From: Tenodera sinensis
Taxonomy: Eukaryota > Arthropoda > Insecta > Mantodea > Mantidae
Assembly (NCBI GenBank): GCA_030765045.1
Contig: CM060969.1
Location: 48,213,216-48,277,215 of the forward strand
Direction: 5' to 3'
DNA length: 64,000 nucleotides
The stretch's first letter is position 1, and each line of letters opens with the position of its first letter. The notes beneath the pieces are model-generated. The model made no database searches. It was not told the DNA's origin and worked only from the letters and a program-made list of their open reading frames with translations. Shown in pieces: positions 23,326 to 38,770 of the stretch. Made by a program: the position numbers and the translations under genes.

Positions 23326-26300
23326 CACACTCACACACGCACTCACACACCCACGCGGCTTAAAGTATTATATGGTGAACAGGTGTATAGACGGACCAAC
23401 AAACTCTGTCGATTTCTTTTTGCAATTTTGAATATTGTCCCGTAGCACGACTAACAAAGTGCGAGATCTGTTTACTGATTATTCTCATTGTCAAGGCATA
23501 GCGCTGAAGTCCGTCGATGCTGCCAGCTTCAGAAGCAATTGAGCTGTCTGGCGCCGTTTCTCGACGGATTTTACCGTCCTAAATATTATAAGACGCACAT
23601 GTATAATGCAATGGCAGCAAATTGACAAATAGAAGAGAGTTCATCTGTTAATTGACTCTTATTGTCGATAGTGAAGTGAGGAGCTGCTTGGCGGATTTTC
23701 GCGTCATTATATATTATTATAAGAGGCACATTATATAATACAATGGCAGCAAACTTTGCGTCTTCTCTATGCATTTTTAAACACGTCTTGCAGTGAATCT
23801 AACAAACAGGGGCGATTTCATCTGTTGATTGATTCTTTTAGCGGATAGTAAAGAGTAGCGATCGCGTCATGTAGTACACAGTTTCAGAACCTTTATACTA
23901 CCTCGTTTAACTTTGCGTAGGAAGTAAGGCTCTTACTCAACACAATATGATTATCTGTATGAACAAGCGAGGTCTGTCACGAATACACACGTACACACGG
24001 TGATGAGGTGCCCGCTTGCTTATATCTCTGGCCCCTTGCTCTGTGAGACTCCTCTCTCCTCCCACTGACTTGGTGCTAATGAACAACCGTTCAAACGCAG
24101 ACAACGCTCTTCGAATGGGAACATCGCTACTCGAGGAGCTTACTACCGGGATGCAAACCCAGGACGCAAACTCAAAATGATTTGGTGCAGTGGAGTACCC
24201 ATTTTACATCGAGGCGACACATGTGATTCTAACAAGTCAAAACCTGTCAAACGACATCTAGCGGCATGAATTCGTACCTCCAAGCGCAATGATCTAAGGT
24301 TTACACAACGTAACAACCCCTGATACACATTCATTTCTGTTACCCGCCCGGTAGTTTAGCAAAATGTTTCCTTCTTTACTACTTACAATTTCATCATCCT
24401 CGACTCGCCGGTGGCCTATCTGTCTCAGGTCCACCAGAAGGTAGAGTTCAAGCGCACATTCATAACGATCTTAAACACAGCTCGATGGTTCGATGTCAAT
24501 TGAAGGTTACAAGTATTAAAGTAATATGTGATCATACGACTTATTTACTCCCCTTTGTCGTTAATTTTGGTTACCACATGCTACATAATCCCTCATCGTT
24601 AATAAAAGTTAGTATGTGTAATTCAATGTCAGCAAAGTATGTCGTTTTCTGTATGCAATTTTTAATCATGCCTCTAGTATAAGTAACAATGTGTGGCGAG
24701 TTCAACTATTTATTGATTCGTATTGTGGATAGTAAAGTGTGGGCGGCGTGTCCTGCAGTAAACACTTTCAAAATTCTTATACTACTTCTTAGAACTTTAA
24801 TATAGGAGTAAGGCTCAAAGTTTACTGAAAAAGCTAGCTGTATGTTAGCAGACTTTAGCGTCCAAAGTATTATAGGATGAGAATGTGTAATGCAATGGCA
24901 GCAAGCACTATGGTTTTCTTCATGCAATTTATAACCATGTCTTGCAGTGAATCTAACAAAAAGGGGCGAGTTCACATTTTGATTGATTCTTTTTGCAGAT
25001 AGAAATGAGTAGCCATCGTGTCATGCGGAAGACACTTTCAAAACCCCTATAATAGCTCTTTTTACTTTACCTAGTAAGTAAGACTCTTAGTTTACACAAA
25101 ATAATTATCCTTTTGAACAAGCGTGTTCTGTTGTGTGTGTGTGTGTGTGTGTGTGTGTCTGTCTGACTGTCTGTGTGTGTCTGTCTGACTGTCTGTGTGT
25201 GTTTGACTGTGGACCTGTATCTGTTTTTAGATTGACTCATATATATTATTATGAGAAATAATTATGGCAAGGGTAAATTATTGCTTGACTCAACTGGTAA
25301 CAGTCAGTGAAGCCCTCTTTATTCAGAGAAGCAACGCAATACACCTGATATAAATTCATTTAATTTAAACGCCAGGTATTGTATAACAGGGTTTCCTTTA
25401 TTTGTAATAACAAGTTCATCATGCTTGACTTAATTGCGGGTAGTAAAAAAGTGTACCCCCCAGGGAGGATTTGAACTCACAACCGACGAATCAAGCGTTG
25501 CTAGTTACGGGCCCCCACCAGCTCTCTGTCACCGCGGCTACCAGGAGGTACGAGTCAAAGGCACTTTTATAAGGATCTTAAGCACTGAGTGATGGCTGGA
25601 TGTCAATTGCAGGTTATAAGTATTACAATAATATGCAAATAGAATACTCATTTACTCCACTTTGTCATTAATTTTGATTACTACATGCTACATAGTACCT
25701 CATCATTTATAAAAATCACTATTTCGGTCCTATTTCAGACAGCAAGACAGAGATACGTAAGTACTCTGTGGTCAATATAAATGTTGTACTGATCAAGTTA
25801 ATATACAGCATTTTCAAGGCTCTACTGATCATATACATACATGTATGTGTGCTTGGTAGTTTACAGTCACCGCACATGTGAACACAATATCAGTAGTTCA
25901 GTTAACTGCGTTAAGATAGGTTCTGAATGAAAAACGACACTTTGTTTACTCACTTGGAAGATCTATACACATATGTAAACAAACCAAAGCATAACCTCAA
26001 ACAAATTGCATTCATTCGTAGAGGTATTTACAACACCCAACTATAATGCTTCCGATTGCAACACTTTAACTGAAAGTAACATATTGAATCTAGAACAATA
26101 CAAAATAATTTGTCGTAATTGCCATAAATCATATATTTAAGGATTTATGGGTGCATAATAGAAAGGCACATCCAAGGAGTATCTAAACTTGGTTCTGTGA
26201 AACAGATTCAAATACTGTTGTCGATGTACATATGTATGTCAGAGATACTTAGAGTAGTTTCTCTCTGCATGGTGATGACGGCAAGGCTGAATAAATTCAA

Positions 26301-27219
26301 AGAGCAAAGTTGTTAACGTTGCCCACGTATTGAAAGGTGTAAAATAAACGAAATAGGATGCAGTATTTCCCAAAATACGTTTTTATATGTTCTACTGGCC
26401 TTGACAAAGTCTGTACACGTTGAAAATATATTACTGAATGTTTGAAATATAATTCGGACAAAAGTTATGTATAGCATGTCTCTTATGTGTACATACATAT
26501 GTAAAAATCCAAGCATAACCTCCAATAAATTGCATTATCTGATAAAAGTATGATGACGGCATGGATGAATAAATTCAAAGAGAAACCTGTTAACGTAGCT
26601 CACGTATTGAAAGGTGTAACATAAATGAAATAGAACGCTGCATCCTCCAAAATACTTTTCTTTATCAAAACTTGTTCTATTGGCCTTGATTAAATCGCTA
26701 CATTTCGAAAATATCTTTCTCAAGGTTTGAGATATAATTCTGACAAAGCATATGTACAGAATGAATCTCATATGTGCATATGTGAACAATCCAAGCATAA
26801 CCTTAAACAAATTGCACTAATTCATAAAGGTATTTAAAACGCACAGCTATAATGGTTTCAATTGCAGCTCTTTAATTGAGAGTAACATAGTTGATCTAGA
26901 ACAATACAAAATCCTTTGTCCCCATTGCCATAAATTAGATAGTATGTAAGGGCTAAACAAGTACACATTTGAAAAGCAGACTCAGGGAGTATCGAAACTT
27001 GGCTCTTTGAAACAGATTCAAATACTCTTGTGGTTGTATGTCAGAGACACTAAGAGTAGTTTCTCTCTGAATGATGATGACTGCATGGTTCAATAAATTC
27101 GAGGAGTGTTTAACGTTGCACAAGTAATGAAAGGTACAAAATAAATGAGATAGAATGCTGTATTTCGCAAAATACTCTTCTTTTTTTTTTTTTTTTTCCA
27201 TCAACACTTGTGCTACTGG
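22714..27219. repeat. Macrosatellite unit 6 (4506 bp)
   Basis: Sixth full unit and the shortest. Tracts are (AC)27 at 23270-23323, (TG)13 at 25132-25157 (the shortest TG tract) and T17 at 27181-27197 (the shortest T tract). The core is 4409 bases, with a 1-base deletion and an adjacent substitution near 25798. Another private change lies near 25738. Confidence 0.97.
25445..25547 (-). mobile_element. tRNA-derived SINE-like element, unit 6
   Basis: Boxes and terminator run are identical to unit 1. Confidence 0.55.
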
Positions 27220-27774
27220 TCTTGATTAAATCGCTTAATGTTGCGAATATATTACTGAATGTTTGAGATATAATTCTGACAAAGGTTACGTATAGCTTGA
27301 CTCTTCTGGAAATAGCCAACGAAGCCCTCTTCATTCTGAATGGCTTCTGTAAACGTAACGATGTGTAACACTTTGTCGCACAAATGCACAGAACCTGTTA
27401 AGTGACACCCCCATTTATTGGTTTGAATACAAAAAGGGAGCTGATTAATATAATTTATTAATCATGCATGCAAGGAGAATGAAGTTCTAAAGCCTTCACA
27501 CAGCGCCAAGAGCTTAAAGGTTACGACTGTCCCTTAGCCTACTGAATTGTGCTCATTTCCATTTAGCTACCAGAAACTAGCATTAAAACAATTTATGGAC
27601 ATATTTGTCTTAATAAACTAATGTAGATAGTAGAACAAACGACTTCACGAATGTGTAGTATGAAGAAGATTTAGAGAAGAAACACATGTGAGCGCACAGA
27701 TGAGATTTTTTTGGTGGAGGCTCTTGGCCGTCAAGAATCCATATTTCATTAAAACTCACAAATCCGTCCACGCG

Positions 27775-27825
<51 letters not shown>

Positions 27826-29630
27826 CACACTCACACACGCACTCACACACCCACGCGGCTTAAAGTATTATATGGTGAACAGGTGTATAGACGGACCAAC
27901 AAACTCTGTCGATTTCTTTTTGCAATTTTGAATATTGTCCCGTAGCACGACTAACAAAGTGCGAGATCTGTTTACTGATTATTCTCATTGTCAAGGCATA
28001 GCGCTGAAGTCCGTCGATGCTGCCAGCTTCAGAAGCAATTGAGCTGTCTGGCGCCGTTTCTCGACGGATTTTACCGTCCTAAATATTATAAGACGCACAT
28101 GTATAATGCAATGGCAGCAAATTGACAAATAGAAGAGAGTTCATCTGTTAATTGACTCTTATTGTCGATAGTGAAGTGAGGAGCTGCTTGGCGGATTTTC
28201 GCGTCATTATATATTATTATAAGAGGCACATTATATAATACAATGGCAGCAAACTTTGCGTCTTCTCTATGCATTTTTAAACACGTCTTGCAGTGAATCT
28301 AACAAACAGGGGCGATTTCATCTGTTGATTGATTCTTTTAGCGGATAGTAAAGAGTAGCGATCGCGTCATGTAGTACACAGTTTCAGAACCTTTATACTA
28401 CCTCGTTTAACTTTGCGTAGGAAGTAAGGCTCTTACTCAACACAATATGATTATCTGTATGAACAAGCGAGGTCTGTCACGAATACACACGTACACACGG
28501 TGATGAGGTGCCCGCTTGCTTATATCTCTGGCCCCTTGCTCTGTGAGACTCCTCTCTCCTCCCACTGACTTGGTGCTAATGAACAACCGTTCAAACGCAG
28601 ACAACGCTCTTCGAATGGGAACATCGCTACTCGAGGAGCTTACTACCGGGATGCAAACCCAGGACGCAAACTCAAAATGATTTGGTGCAGTGGAGTACCC
28701 ATTTTACATCGAGGCGACACATGTGATTCTAACAAGTCAAAACCTGTCAAACGACATCTAGCGGCATGAATTCGTACCTCCAAGCGCAATGATCTAAGGT
28801 TTACACAACGTAACAACCCCTGATACACATTCATTTCTGTTACCCGCCCGGTAGTTTAGCAAAATGTTTCCTTCTTTACTACTTACAATTTCATCATCCT
28901 CGACTCGCCGGTGGCCTATCTGTCTCAGGTCCACCAGAAGGTAGAGTTCAAGCGCACATTCATAACGATCTTAAACACAGCTCGATGGTTCGATGTCAAT
29001 TGAAGGTTACAAGTATTAAAGTAATATGTGATCATACGACTTATTTACTCCCCTTTGTCGTTAATTTTGGTTACCACATGCTACATAATCCCTCATCGTT
29101 AATAAAAGTTAGTATGTGTAATTCAATGTCAGCAAAGTATGTCGTTTTCTGTATGCAATTTTTAATCATGCCTCTAGTATAAGTAACAATGTGTGGCGAG
29201 TTCAACTATTTATTGATTCGTATTGTGGATAGTAAAGTGTGGGCGGCGTGTCCTGCAGTAAACACTTTCAAAATTCTTATACTACTTCTTAGAACTTTAA
29301 TATAGGAGTAAGGCTCAAAGTTTACTGAAAAAGCTAGCTGTATGTTAGCAGACTTTAGCGTCCAAAGTATTATAGGATGAGAATGTGTAATGCAATGGCA
29401 GCAAGCACTATGGTTTTCTTCATGCAATTTATAACCATGTCTTGCAGTGAATCTAACAAAAAGGGGCGAGTTCACATTTTGATTGATTCTTTTTGCAGAT
29501 AGAAATGAGTAGCCATCGTGTCATGCGGAAGACACTTTCAAAACCCCTATAATAGCTCTTTTTACTTTACCTAGTAAGTAAGACTCTTAGTTTACACAAA
29601 ATAATTATCCTTTTGAACAAGCGTGTTCTG

Positions 29631-29669
<39 letters not shown>

Positions 29670-31736
29670 TGTCTGACTGTCTGTGTGTGTCTGTCTGACT
29701 GTCTGTGTGTGTTTGACTGTGGACCTGTATCTGTTTTTAGATTGACTCATATATATTATTATGAGAAATAATTATGGCAAGGGTAAATTATTGCTTGACT
29801 CAACTGGTAACAGTCAGTGAAGCCCTCTTTATTCAGAGAAGCAACGCAATACACCTGATATAAATTCATTTAATTTAAACGCCAGGTATTGTATAACAGG
29901 GTTTCCTTTATTTGTAATAACAAGTTCATCATGCTTGACTTAATTGCGGGTAGTAAAAAAGTGTACCCCCCAGGGAGGATTTGAACTCACAACCGACGAA
30001 TCAAGCGTTGCTAGTTACGGGCCCCCACCAGCTCTCTGTCACCGCGGCTACCAGGAGGTACGAGTCAAAGGCACTTTTATAAGGATCATAAGCACTGAGT
30101 GATGGCTGGATGTCAATTGCAGGTTATAAGTATTACAATAATATGCAAATAGAATACTCATTTACTCCACTTTGTCATTAATTTTGATTACTACATGCTA
30201 CATAGTACCTCATCATTTATAAAAATCACTATTTCGGTCCTATTTCAAACAGCAAGACAGAGATACGTAAGTACTCTGTGGTCAATATAAATGTTGTACT
30301 GATCAAGCTAAATATACAGCATTTTCAAGGCTCTACTGATCATATACATACATGTATGTGTGCTTGGTAGTTTACAGTCACCGCACATGTGAACACAATA
30401 TCAGTAGTTCAGTTAACTGCGTTAAGATAGGTTCTGAATGAAAAACGACACTTTGTTTACTCACTTGGAAGATCTATACACATATGTAAACAAACCAAAG
30501 CATAACCTCAAACAAATTGCATTCATTCGTAGAGGTATTTACAACACCCAACTATAATGCTTCCGATTGCAACACTTTAACTGAAAGTAACATATTGAAT
30601 CTAGAACAATACAAAATAATTTGTCGTAATTGCCATAAATCATATATTTAAGGATTTATGGGTGCATAATAGAAAGGCACATCCAAGGAGTATCTAAACT
30701 TGGTTCTGTGAAACAGATTCAAATACTGTTGTCGATGTACATATGTATGTCAGAGATACTTAGAGTAGTTTCTCTCTGCATGGTGATGACGGCAAGGCTG
30801 AATAAATTCAAAGAGCAAAGTTGTTAACGTTGCCCACGTATTGAAAGGTGTAAAATAAACGAAATAGGATGCAGTATTTCCCAAAATACGTTTTTATATG
30901 TTCTACTGGCCTTGACAAAGTCTGTACACGTTGAAAATATATTACTGAATGTTTGAAATATAATTCGGACAAAAGTTATGTATAGCATGTCTCTTATGTG
31001 TACATACATATTTAAAAATCCAAGCATAACCTCCAATAAATTGCATTATCTGATAAAAGTATGATGACGGCATGGATGAATAAATTCAAAGAGAAACCTG
31101 TTAACGTAGCTCACGTATTGAAAGGTGTAACATAAATGAAATAGAACGCTGCATCCTCCAAAATACTTTTCTTTATCAAAACTTGTTCTATTGGCCTTGA
31201 TTAAATCGCTACATTTCGAAAATATCTTTCTCAAGGTTTGAGATATAATTCTGACAAAGCATATGTACAGAATGAATCTCATATGTGCATATGTGAACAA
31301 TCCAAGCATAACCTTAAACAAATTGCACTAATTCATAAAGGTATTTAAAACGCACAGCTATAATGGTTTCAATTGCAGCTCTTTAATTGAGAGTAACATA
31401 GTTGATCTAGAACAATACAAAATCCTTTGTCCCCATTGCCATAAATTAGATAGTATGTAAGGGCTAAACAAGTACACATTTGAAAAGCAGACTCAGGGAG
31501 TATCGAAACTTGGCTCTTTGAAACAGATTCAAATACTCTTGTGGTTGTATGTCAGAGACACTAAGAGTAGTTTCTCTCTGAATGATGATGACTGCATGGT
31601 TCAATAAATTCGAGGAGTGTTTAACGTTGCACAAGTAATGAAAGGTACAAAATAAATGAGATAGAATGCTGTATTTCGCAAAATACTCTTCTTTTTTTTT
31701 TTTTTTTTTTTTTTCCATCAACACTTGTGCTACTGG
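27220..31736. repeat. Macrosatellite unit 7 (4517 bp)
   Basis: Seventh full unit. Tracts are (AC)24 at 27776-27823, (TG)18 at 29632-29667 and T23 at 31692-31714. The core is 4410 bases. Private substitutions lie near 30087 and 31011. Confidence 0.97.
29955..30057 (-). mobile_element. tRNA-derived SINE-like element, unit 7
   Basis: Boxes and terminator run are identical to unit 1. Confidence 0.55.
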
Positions 31737-32291
31737 TCTTGATTAAATCGCTTAATGTTGCGAATATATTACTGAATGTTTGAGATATAATTCTGACAAA
31801 GGTTACGTATAGCTTGACTCTTCTGGAAATAGCCAACGAAGCCCTCTTCATTCTGAATGGCTTCTGTAAACGTAACGATGTGTAACACTTTGTCGCACAA
31901 ATGCACAGAACCTGTTAAGTGACACCCCCATTTATTGGTTTGAATACAAAAAGGGAGCTGATTAATATAATTTATTAATCATGCATGCAACGAGAATGAA
32001 GTTCTAAAGCCTTCACACAGCGCCAAGAGCTTAAAGGTTACGACTGTCCCTTAGCCTACTGAATTGTGCTCATTTCCATTTAGCTACCAGAAACTAGCAT
32101 TAAAACAATTTATGGACATATTTGTCTTAATAAACTAATGTAGATAGTAGAACAAACGACTTCAAGAATGTGTAGTATGAAGAAGATTTAGAGAAGAAAC
32201 ACATGTGAGCGCACAGATGAGATTTTTTTGGTGGAGGCTCTTGGCCGTCAAGAATCCATATTTCATTAAAACTCACAAATCCGTCCACGCG

Positions 32292-32358
<67 letters not shown>

Positions 32359-34163
32359 CACACTCACACACGCACTCACACACCCACGCGGCTTAAAGTA
32401 TTATATGGTGAACAGGTGTATAGACGGACCAACAAACTCTGTCGATTTCTTTTTGCAATTTTGAATATTGTCCCGTAGCACGACTAACAAAGTGCGAGAT
32501 CTGTTTACTGATTATTCTCATTGTCAAGGCATAGCGCTGAAGTCCGTCGATGCTGCCAGCTTCAGAAGCAATTGAGCTGTCTGGCGCCGTTTCTCGACGG
32601 ATTTTACCGTCCTAAATATTATAAGACGCACATGTATAATGCAATGGCAGCAAATTGACAAATAGAAGAGAGTTCATCTGTTAATTGACTCTTATTGTCG
32701 ATAGTGAAGTGAGGAGCTGCTTGGCGGATTTTCGCGTCATTATATATTATTATAAGAGGCACATTATATAATACAATGGCAGCAAACTTTGCGTCTTCTC
32801 TATGCATTTTTAAACACGTCTTGCAGTGAATCTAACAAACAGGGGCGATTTCATCTGTTGATTGATTCTTTTAGCGGATAGTAAAGAGTAGCGATCGCGT
32901 CATGTAGTACACAGTTTCAGAACCTTTATACTACCTCGTTTAACTTTGCGTAGGAAGTAAGGCTCTTACTCAACACAATATGATTATCTGTATGAACAAG
33001 CGAGGTCTGTCACGAATACACACGTACACACGGTGATGAGGTGCCCGCTTGCTTATATCTCTGGCCCCTTGCTCTGTGAGACTCCTCTCTCCTCCCACTG
33101 ACTTGGTGCTAATGAACAACCGTTCAAACGCAGACAACGCTCTTCGAATGGGAACATCGCTACTCGAGGAGCTTACTACCGGGATGCAAACCCAGGACGC
33201 AAACTCAAAATGATTTGGTGCAGTGGAGTACCCATTTTACATCGAGGCGACACATGTGATTCTAACAAGTCAAAACCTGTCAAACGACATCTAGCGGCAT
33301 GAATTCGTACCTCCAAGCGCAATGATCTAAGGTTTACACAACGTAACAACCCCTGATACACATTCATTTCTGTTACCCGCCCGGTAGTTTAGCAAAATGT
33401 TTCCTTCTTTACTACTTACAATTTCATCATCCTCGACTCGCCGGTGGCCTATCTGTCTCAGGTCCACCAGAAGGTAGAGTTCAAGCGCACATTCATAACG
33501 ATCTTAAACACAGCTCGATGGTTCGATGTCAATTGAAGGTTACAAGTATTAAAGTAATATGTGATCATACGACTTATTTACTCCCCTTTGTCGTTAATTT
33601 TGGTTACCACATGCTACATAATCCCTCATCGTTAATAAAAGTTAGTATGTGTAATTCAATGTCAGCAAAGTATGTCGTTTTCTGTATGCAATTTTTAATC
33701 ATGCCTCTAGTATAAGTAACAATGTGTGGCGAGTTCAACTATTTATTGATTCGTATTGTGGATAGTAAAGTGTGGGCGGCGTGTCCTGCAGTAAACACTT
33801 TCAAAATTCTTATACTACTTCTTAGAACTTTAATATAGGAGTAAGGCTCAAAGTTTACTGAAAAAGCTAGCTGTATGTTAGCAGACTTTAGCGTCCAAAG
33901 TATTATAGGATGAGAATGTGTAATGCAATGGCAGCAAGCACTATGGTTTTCTTCATGCAATTTATAACCATGTCTTGCAGTGAATCTAACAAAAAGGGGC
34001 GAGTTCACATTTTGATTGATTCTTTTTGCAGATAGAAATGAGTAGCCATCGTGTCATGCGGAAGACACTTTCAAAACCCCTATAATAGCTCTTTTTACTT
34101 TACCTAGTAAGTAAGACTCTTAGTTTACACAAAATAATTATCCTTTTGAACAAGCGTGTTCTG

Positions 34164-34216
<53 letters not shown>

Positions 34217-36285
34217 TGTCTGACTGTCTGTGTGTGTCTGTCTGACTGTCTGTGTGTGTTTGACTGTGGACCTGTATCTGTTTTTAGATTGACTCATATA
34301 TATTATTATGAGAAATAATTATGGCAAGGGTAAATTATTGCTTGACTCAACTGGTAACAGTCAGTGAAGCCCTCTTTATTCAGAGAAGCAACGCAATACA
34401 CCTGATATAAATTCATTTAATTTAAACGCCAGGTATTGTATAACAGGGTTTCCTTTATTTGTAATAACAAGTTCATCATGCTTGACTTAATTGCGGGTAG
34501 TAAAAAAGTGTACCCCCCAGGGAGGATTTGAACTCACAACCGACGAATCAAGCGTTGCTAGTTACGGGCCCCCACCAGCTCTCTGTCACCGCGGCTACCA
34601 GGAGGTACGAGTCAAAGGCACTTTTATAAGGATCTTAAGCACTGAGTGATGGCTGGATGTCAATTGCAGGTTATAAGTATTACAATAATATGCAAATAGA
34701 ATACTCATTTACTCCACTTTGTCATTAATTTTGATTACTACATGCTACATAGTACCTCATCATTTATAAAAATCACTATTTCGGTCCTATTTCAAACAGC
34801 AAGACAGAGATACGTAAGTACTCTGTGGTCAATATAAATGTTGTACTGATCAAGCTAAATATACAGCATTTTCAAGGCTCTACTGATCATATACATACAT
34901 GTATGTGTGCTTGGTAGTTCACAGTCACCGCACATGTGAACACAATATCAGTAGTTCAGTTAACTGCGTTAAGATAGGTTCTGAATGAAAAACGACACTT
35001 TGTTTACTCACTTGGAAGATCTATACACATATGTAAACAAACCAAAGCATAACCTCAAACAAATTGCATTCATTCGTAGAGGTATTTACAACACCCAACT
35101 ATAATGCTTCCGATTGCAACACTTTAACTGAAAGTAACATATTGAATCTAGAACAATACAAAATAATTTGTCGTAATTGCCATAAATCATATATTTAAGG
35201 ATTTATGGGTGCATAATAGAAAGGCACATCCAAGGAGTATCTAAACTTGGTTCTGTGAAACAGATTCAAATACTGTTGTCGATGTACATATGTATGTCAG
35301 AGATACTTAGAGTAGTTTCTCTCTGCATGGTGATGACGGCAAGGCTGAATAAATTCAAAGAGCAAAGTTGTTAACGTTGCCCACGTATTGAAAGGTGTAA
35401 AATAAACGAAATAGGATGCAGTATTTCCCAAAATACGTTTTTATATGTTCTACTGGCCTTGACAAAGTCTGTACACGTTGAAAATATATTACTGAATGTT
35501 TGAAATATAATTCGGACAAAAGTTATGTATAGCATGTCTCTTATGTGTACATACATATGTAAAAATCCAAGCATAACCTCCAATAAATTGCATTATCTGA
35601 TAAAAGTATGGTGACGGCATGGATGAATAAATTCAAAGAGAAACCTGTTAACGTAGCTCACGTATTGAAAGGTGTAACATAAATGAAATAGAACGCTGCA
35701 TCCTCCAAAATACTTTTCTTTATCAAAACTTGTTCTATTGGCCTTGATTAAATCGCTACATTTCGAAAATATCTTTCTCAAGGTTTGAGATATAATTCTG
35801 ACAAAGCATATGTACAGAATGAATCTCATATGTGCATATGTGAACAATCCAAGCATAACCTTAAACAAATTGCACTAATTCATAAAGGTATTTAAAACGC
35901 ACAGCTATAATGGTTTCAATTGCAGCTCTTTAATTGAGAGTAACATAGTTGATCTAGAACAATACAAAATCCTTTGTCCCCATTGCCATAAATTAGATAG
36001 TATGTAAGGGCTAAACAAGTACACATTTGAAAAGCAGACTCAGGGAGTATCGAAACTTGGCTCTTTGAAACAGATTCAAATACTCTTGTGGTTGTATGTC
36101 AGAGACACTAAGAGTAGTTTCTCTCTGAATGATGATGACTGCATGGTTCAATAAATTCGAGGAGTGTTTAACGTTGCACAAGTAATGAAAGGTACAAAAT
36201 AAATGAGATAGAATGCTGTATTTCGCAAAATACTCTTCTTTTTTTTTTTTTTTTTTTTTTTTTCCATCAACACTTGTGCTACTGG
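31737..36285. repeat. Macrosatellite unit 8 (4549 bp)
   Basis: Eighth full unit. Tracts are (AC)32 at 32293-32356, (TG)25 at 34165-34214 and T25 at 36239-36263. The core is 4410 bases. Private substitutions lie near 31990, 32165 and 35610. It has the unit 2/3/4 allele near 34920 but the majority allele 46 bases further on, so the two markers that travel together in units 2-4 are separated here. Confidence 0.97.
34502..34604 (-). mobile_element. tRNA-derived SINE-like element, unit 8
   Basis: Boxes and terminator run are identical to unit 1. Confidence 0.55.
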
Positions 36286-36840
36286 TCTTGATTAAATCGC
36301 TTAATGTTGCGAATATATTACTGAATGTTTGAGATATAATTCTGACAAAGGTTACGTATAGCTTGACTCTTCTGGAAATAGCCAACGAAGCCCTCTTCAT
36401 TCTGAATGGCTTCTGTAAACGTAACGATGTGTAACACTTTGTCGCACAAATGCACAGAACCTGTTAAGTGACACCCCCATTTATTGGTTTGAATACAAAA
36501 AGGGAGCTGATTAATATAATTTATTAATCATGCATGCAAGGAGAATGAAGTTCTAAAGCCTTCACACAGCGCCAAGAGCTTAAAGGTTACGACTGTCCCT
36601 TAGCCTACTGAATTGTGCTCATTTCCATTTAGCTACCAGAAACTAGCATTAAAACAATTTATGGACATATTTGTCTTAATAAACTAATGTAGATAGTAGA
36701 ACAAACGACTTCACGAATGTGTAGTATGAAGAAGATTTAGAGAAGAAACACATGTGAGCGCACAGATGAGATTTTTTTGGTGGAGGCTCTTGGCCGTCAA
36801 GAATCCATATTTCATTAAAACTCACAAATCCGTCCACGCG

Positions 36841-36901
<61 letters not shown>

Positions 36902-38705
36902 CACACTCACACACGCACTCACACACCCACGCGGCTTAAAGTATTATATGGTGAACAGGTGTATAGACGGACCAACAAACTCTGTCGATTTCTTTTTGCA
37001 ATTTTGAATATTGTCCCGTAGCACGACTAACAAAGTGCGAGATCTGTTTACTGATTATTCTCATTGTCAAGGCATAGCGCTGAAGTCCGTCGATGCTGCC
37101 AGCTTCAGAAGCAATTGAGCTGTCTGGCGCCGTTTCTCGACGGATTTTACCGTCCTAAATATTATAAGACGCACATGTATAATGCAATGGCAGCAAATTG
37201 ACAAATAGAAGAGAGTTCATCTGTTAATTGACTCTTATTGTCGATAGTGAAGTGAGGAGCTGCTTGGCGGATTTTCGCGTCATTATATATTATTATAAGA
37301 GGCACATTATATAATACAATGGCAGCAAACTTTGCGTCTTCTCTATGCATTTTTAAACACGTCTTGCAGTGAATCTAACAAACAGGGGCGATTTCATCTG
37401 TTGATTGATTCTTTTAGCGGATAGTAAAGAGTAGCGATCGCGTCATGTAGTACACAGTTTCAGAACCTTTATACTACCTCGTTTAACTTTGCGTAGGAAG
37501 TAGGCTCTTACTCAACACAATATGATTATCTGTATGAACAAGCGAGGTCTGTCACGAATACACACGTACACACGGTGATGAGGTGCCCGCTTGCTTATAT
37601 CTCTGGCCCCTTGCTCTGTGAGACTCCTCTCTCCTCCCACTGACTTGGTGCTAATGAACAACCGTTCAAACGCAGACAACGCTCTTCGAATGGGAACATC
37701 GCTACTCGAGGAGCTTACTACCGGGATGCAAACCCAGGACGCAAACTCAAAATGATTTGGTGCAGTGGAGTACCCATTTTACATCGAGGCGACACATGTG
37801 ATTCTAACAAGTCAAAACCTGTCAAACGACATCTAGCGGCATGAATTCGTACCTCCAAGCGCAATGATCTAAGGTTTACACAACGTAACAACCCCTGATA
37901 CACATTCATTTCTGTTACCCGCCCGGTAGTTTAGCAAAATGTTTCCTTCTTTACTACTTACAATTTCATCATCCTCGACTCGCCGGTGGCCTATCTGTCT
38001 CAGGTCCACCAGAAGGTAGAGTTCAAGCGCACATTCATAACGATCTTAAACACAGCTCGATGGTTCGATGTCAATTGAAGGTTACAAGTATTAAAGTAAT
38101 ATGTGATCATACGACTTATTTACTCCCCTTTGTCGTTAATTTTGGTTACCACATGCTACATAATCCCTCATCGTTAATAAAAGTTAGTATGTGTAATTCA
38201 ATGTCAGCAAAGTATGTCGTTTTCTGTATGCAATTTTTAATCATGCCTCTAGTATAAGTAACAATGTGTGGCGAGTTCAACTATTTATTGATTCGTATTG
38301 TGGATAGTAAAGTGTGGGCGGCGTGTCCTGCAGTAAACACTTTCAAAATTCTTATACTACTTCTTAGAACTTTAATACAGGAGTAAGGCTCAAAGTTTAC
38401 TGAAAAAGCTAGCTGTATGTTAGCAGACTTTAGCGTCCAAAGTATTATAGGATGAGAATGTGTAATGCAATGGCAGCAAGCACTATGATTTTCTTCATGC
38501 AATTTATAACCATGTCTTGCAGTGAATCTAACAAAAAGGGGCGAGTTCACATTTTGATTGATTCTTTTTGCAGATAGAAATGAGTAGCCATCGTGTCATG
38601 CGGAAGACACTTTCAAAAGCCCTATAATAGCTCTTTTTACTTTACCTAGTAAGTAAGACTCTTAGTTTACACAAAATAATTATCCTTTTGAACAAGCGTG
38701 TTCTG

Positions 38706-38770
<65 letters not shown>
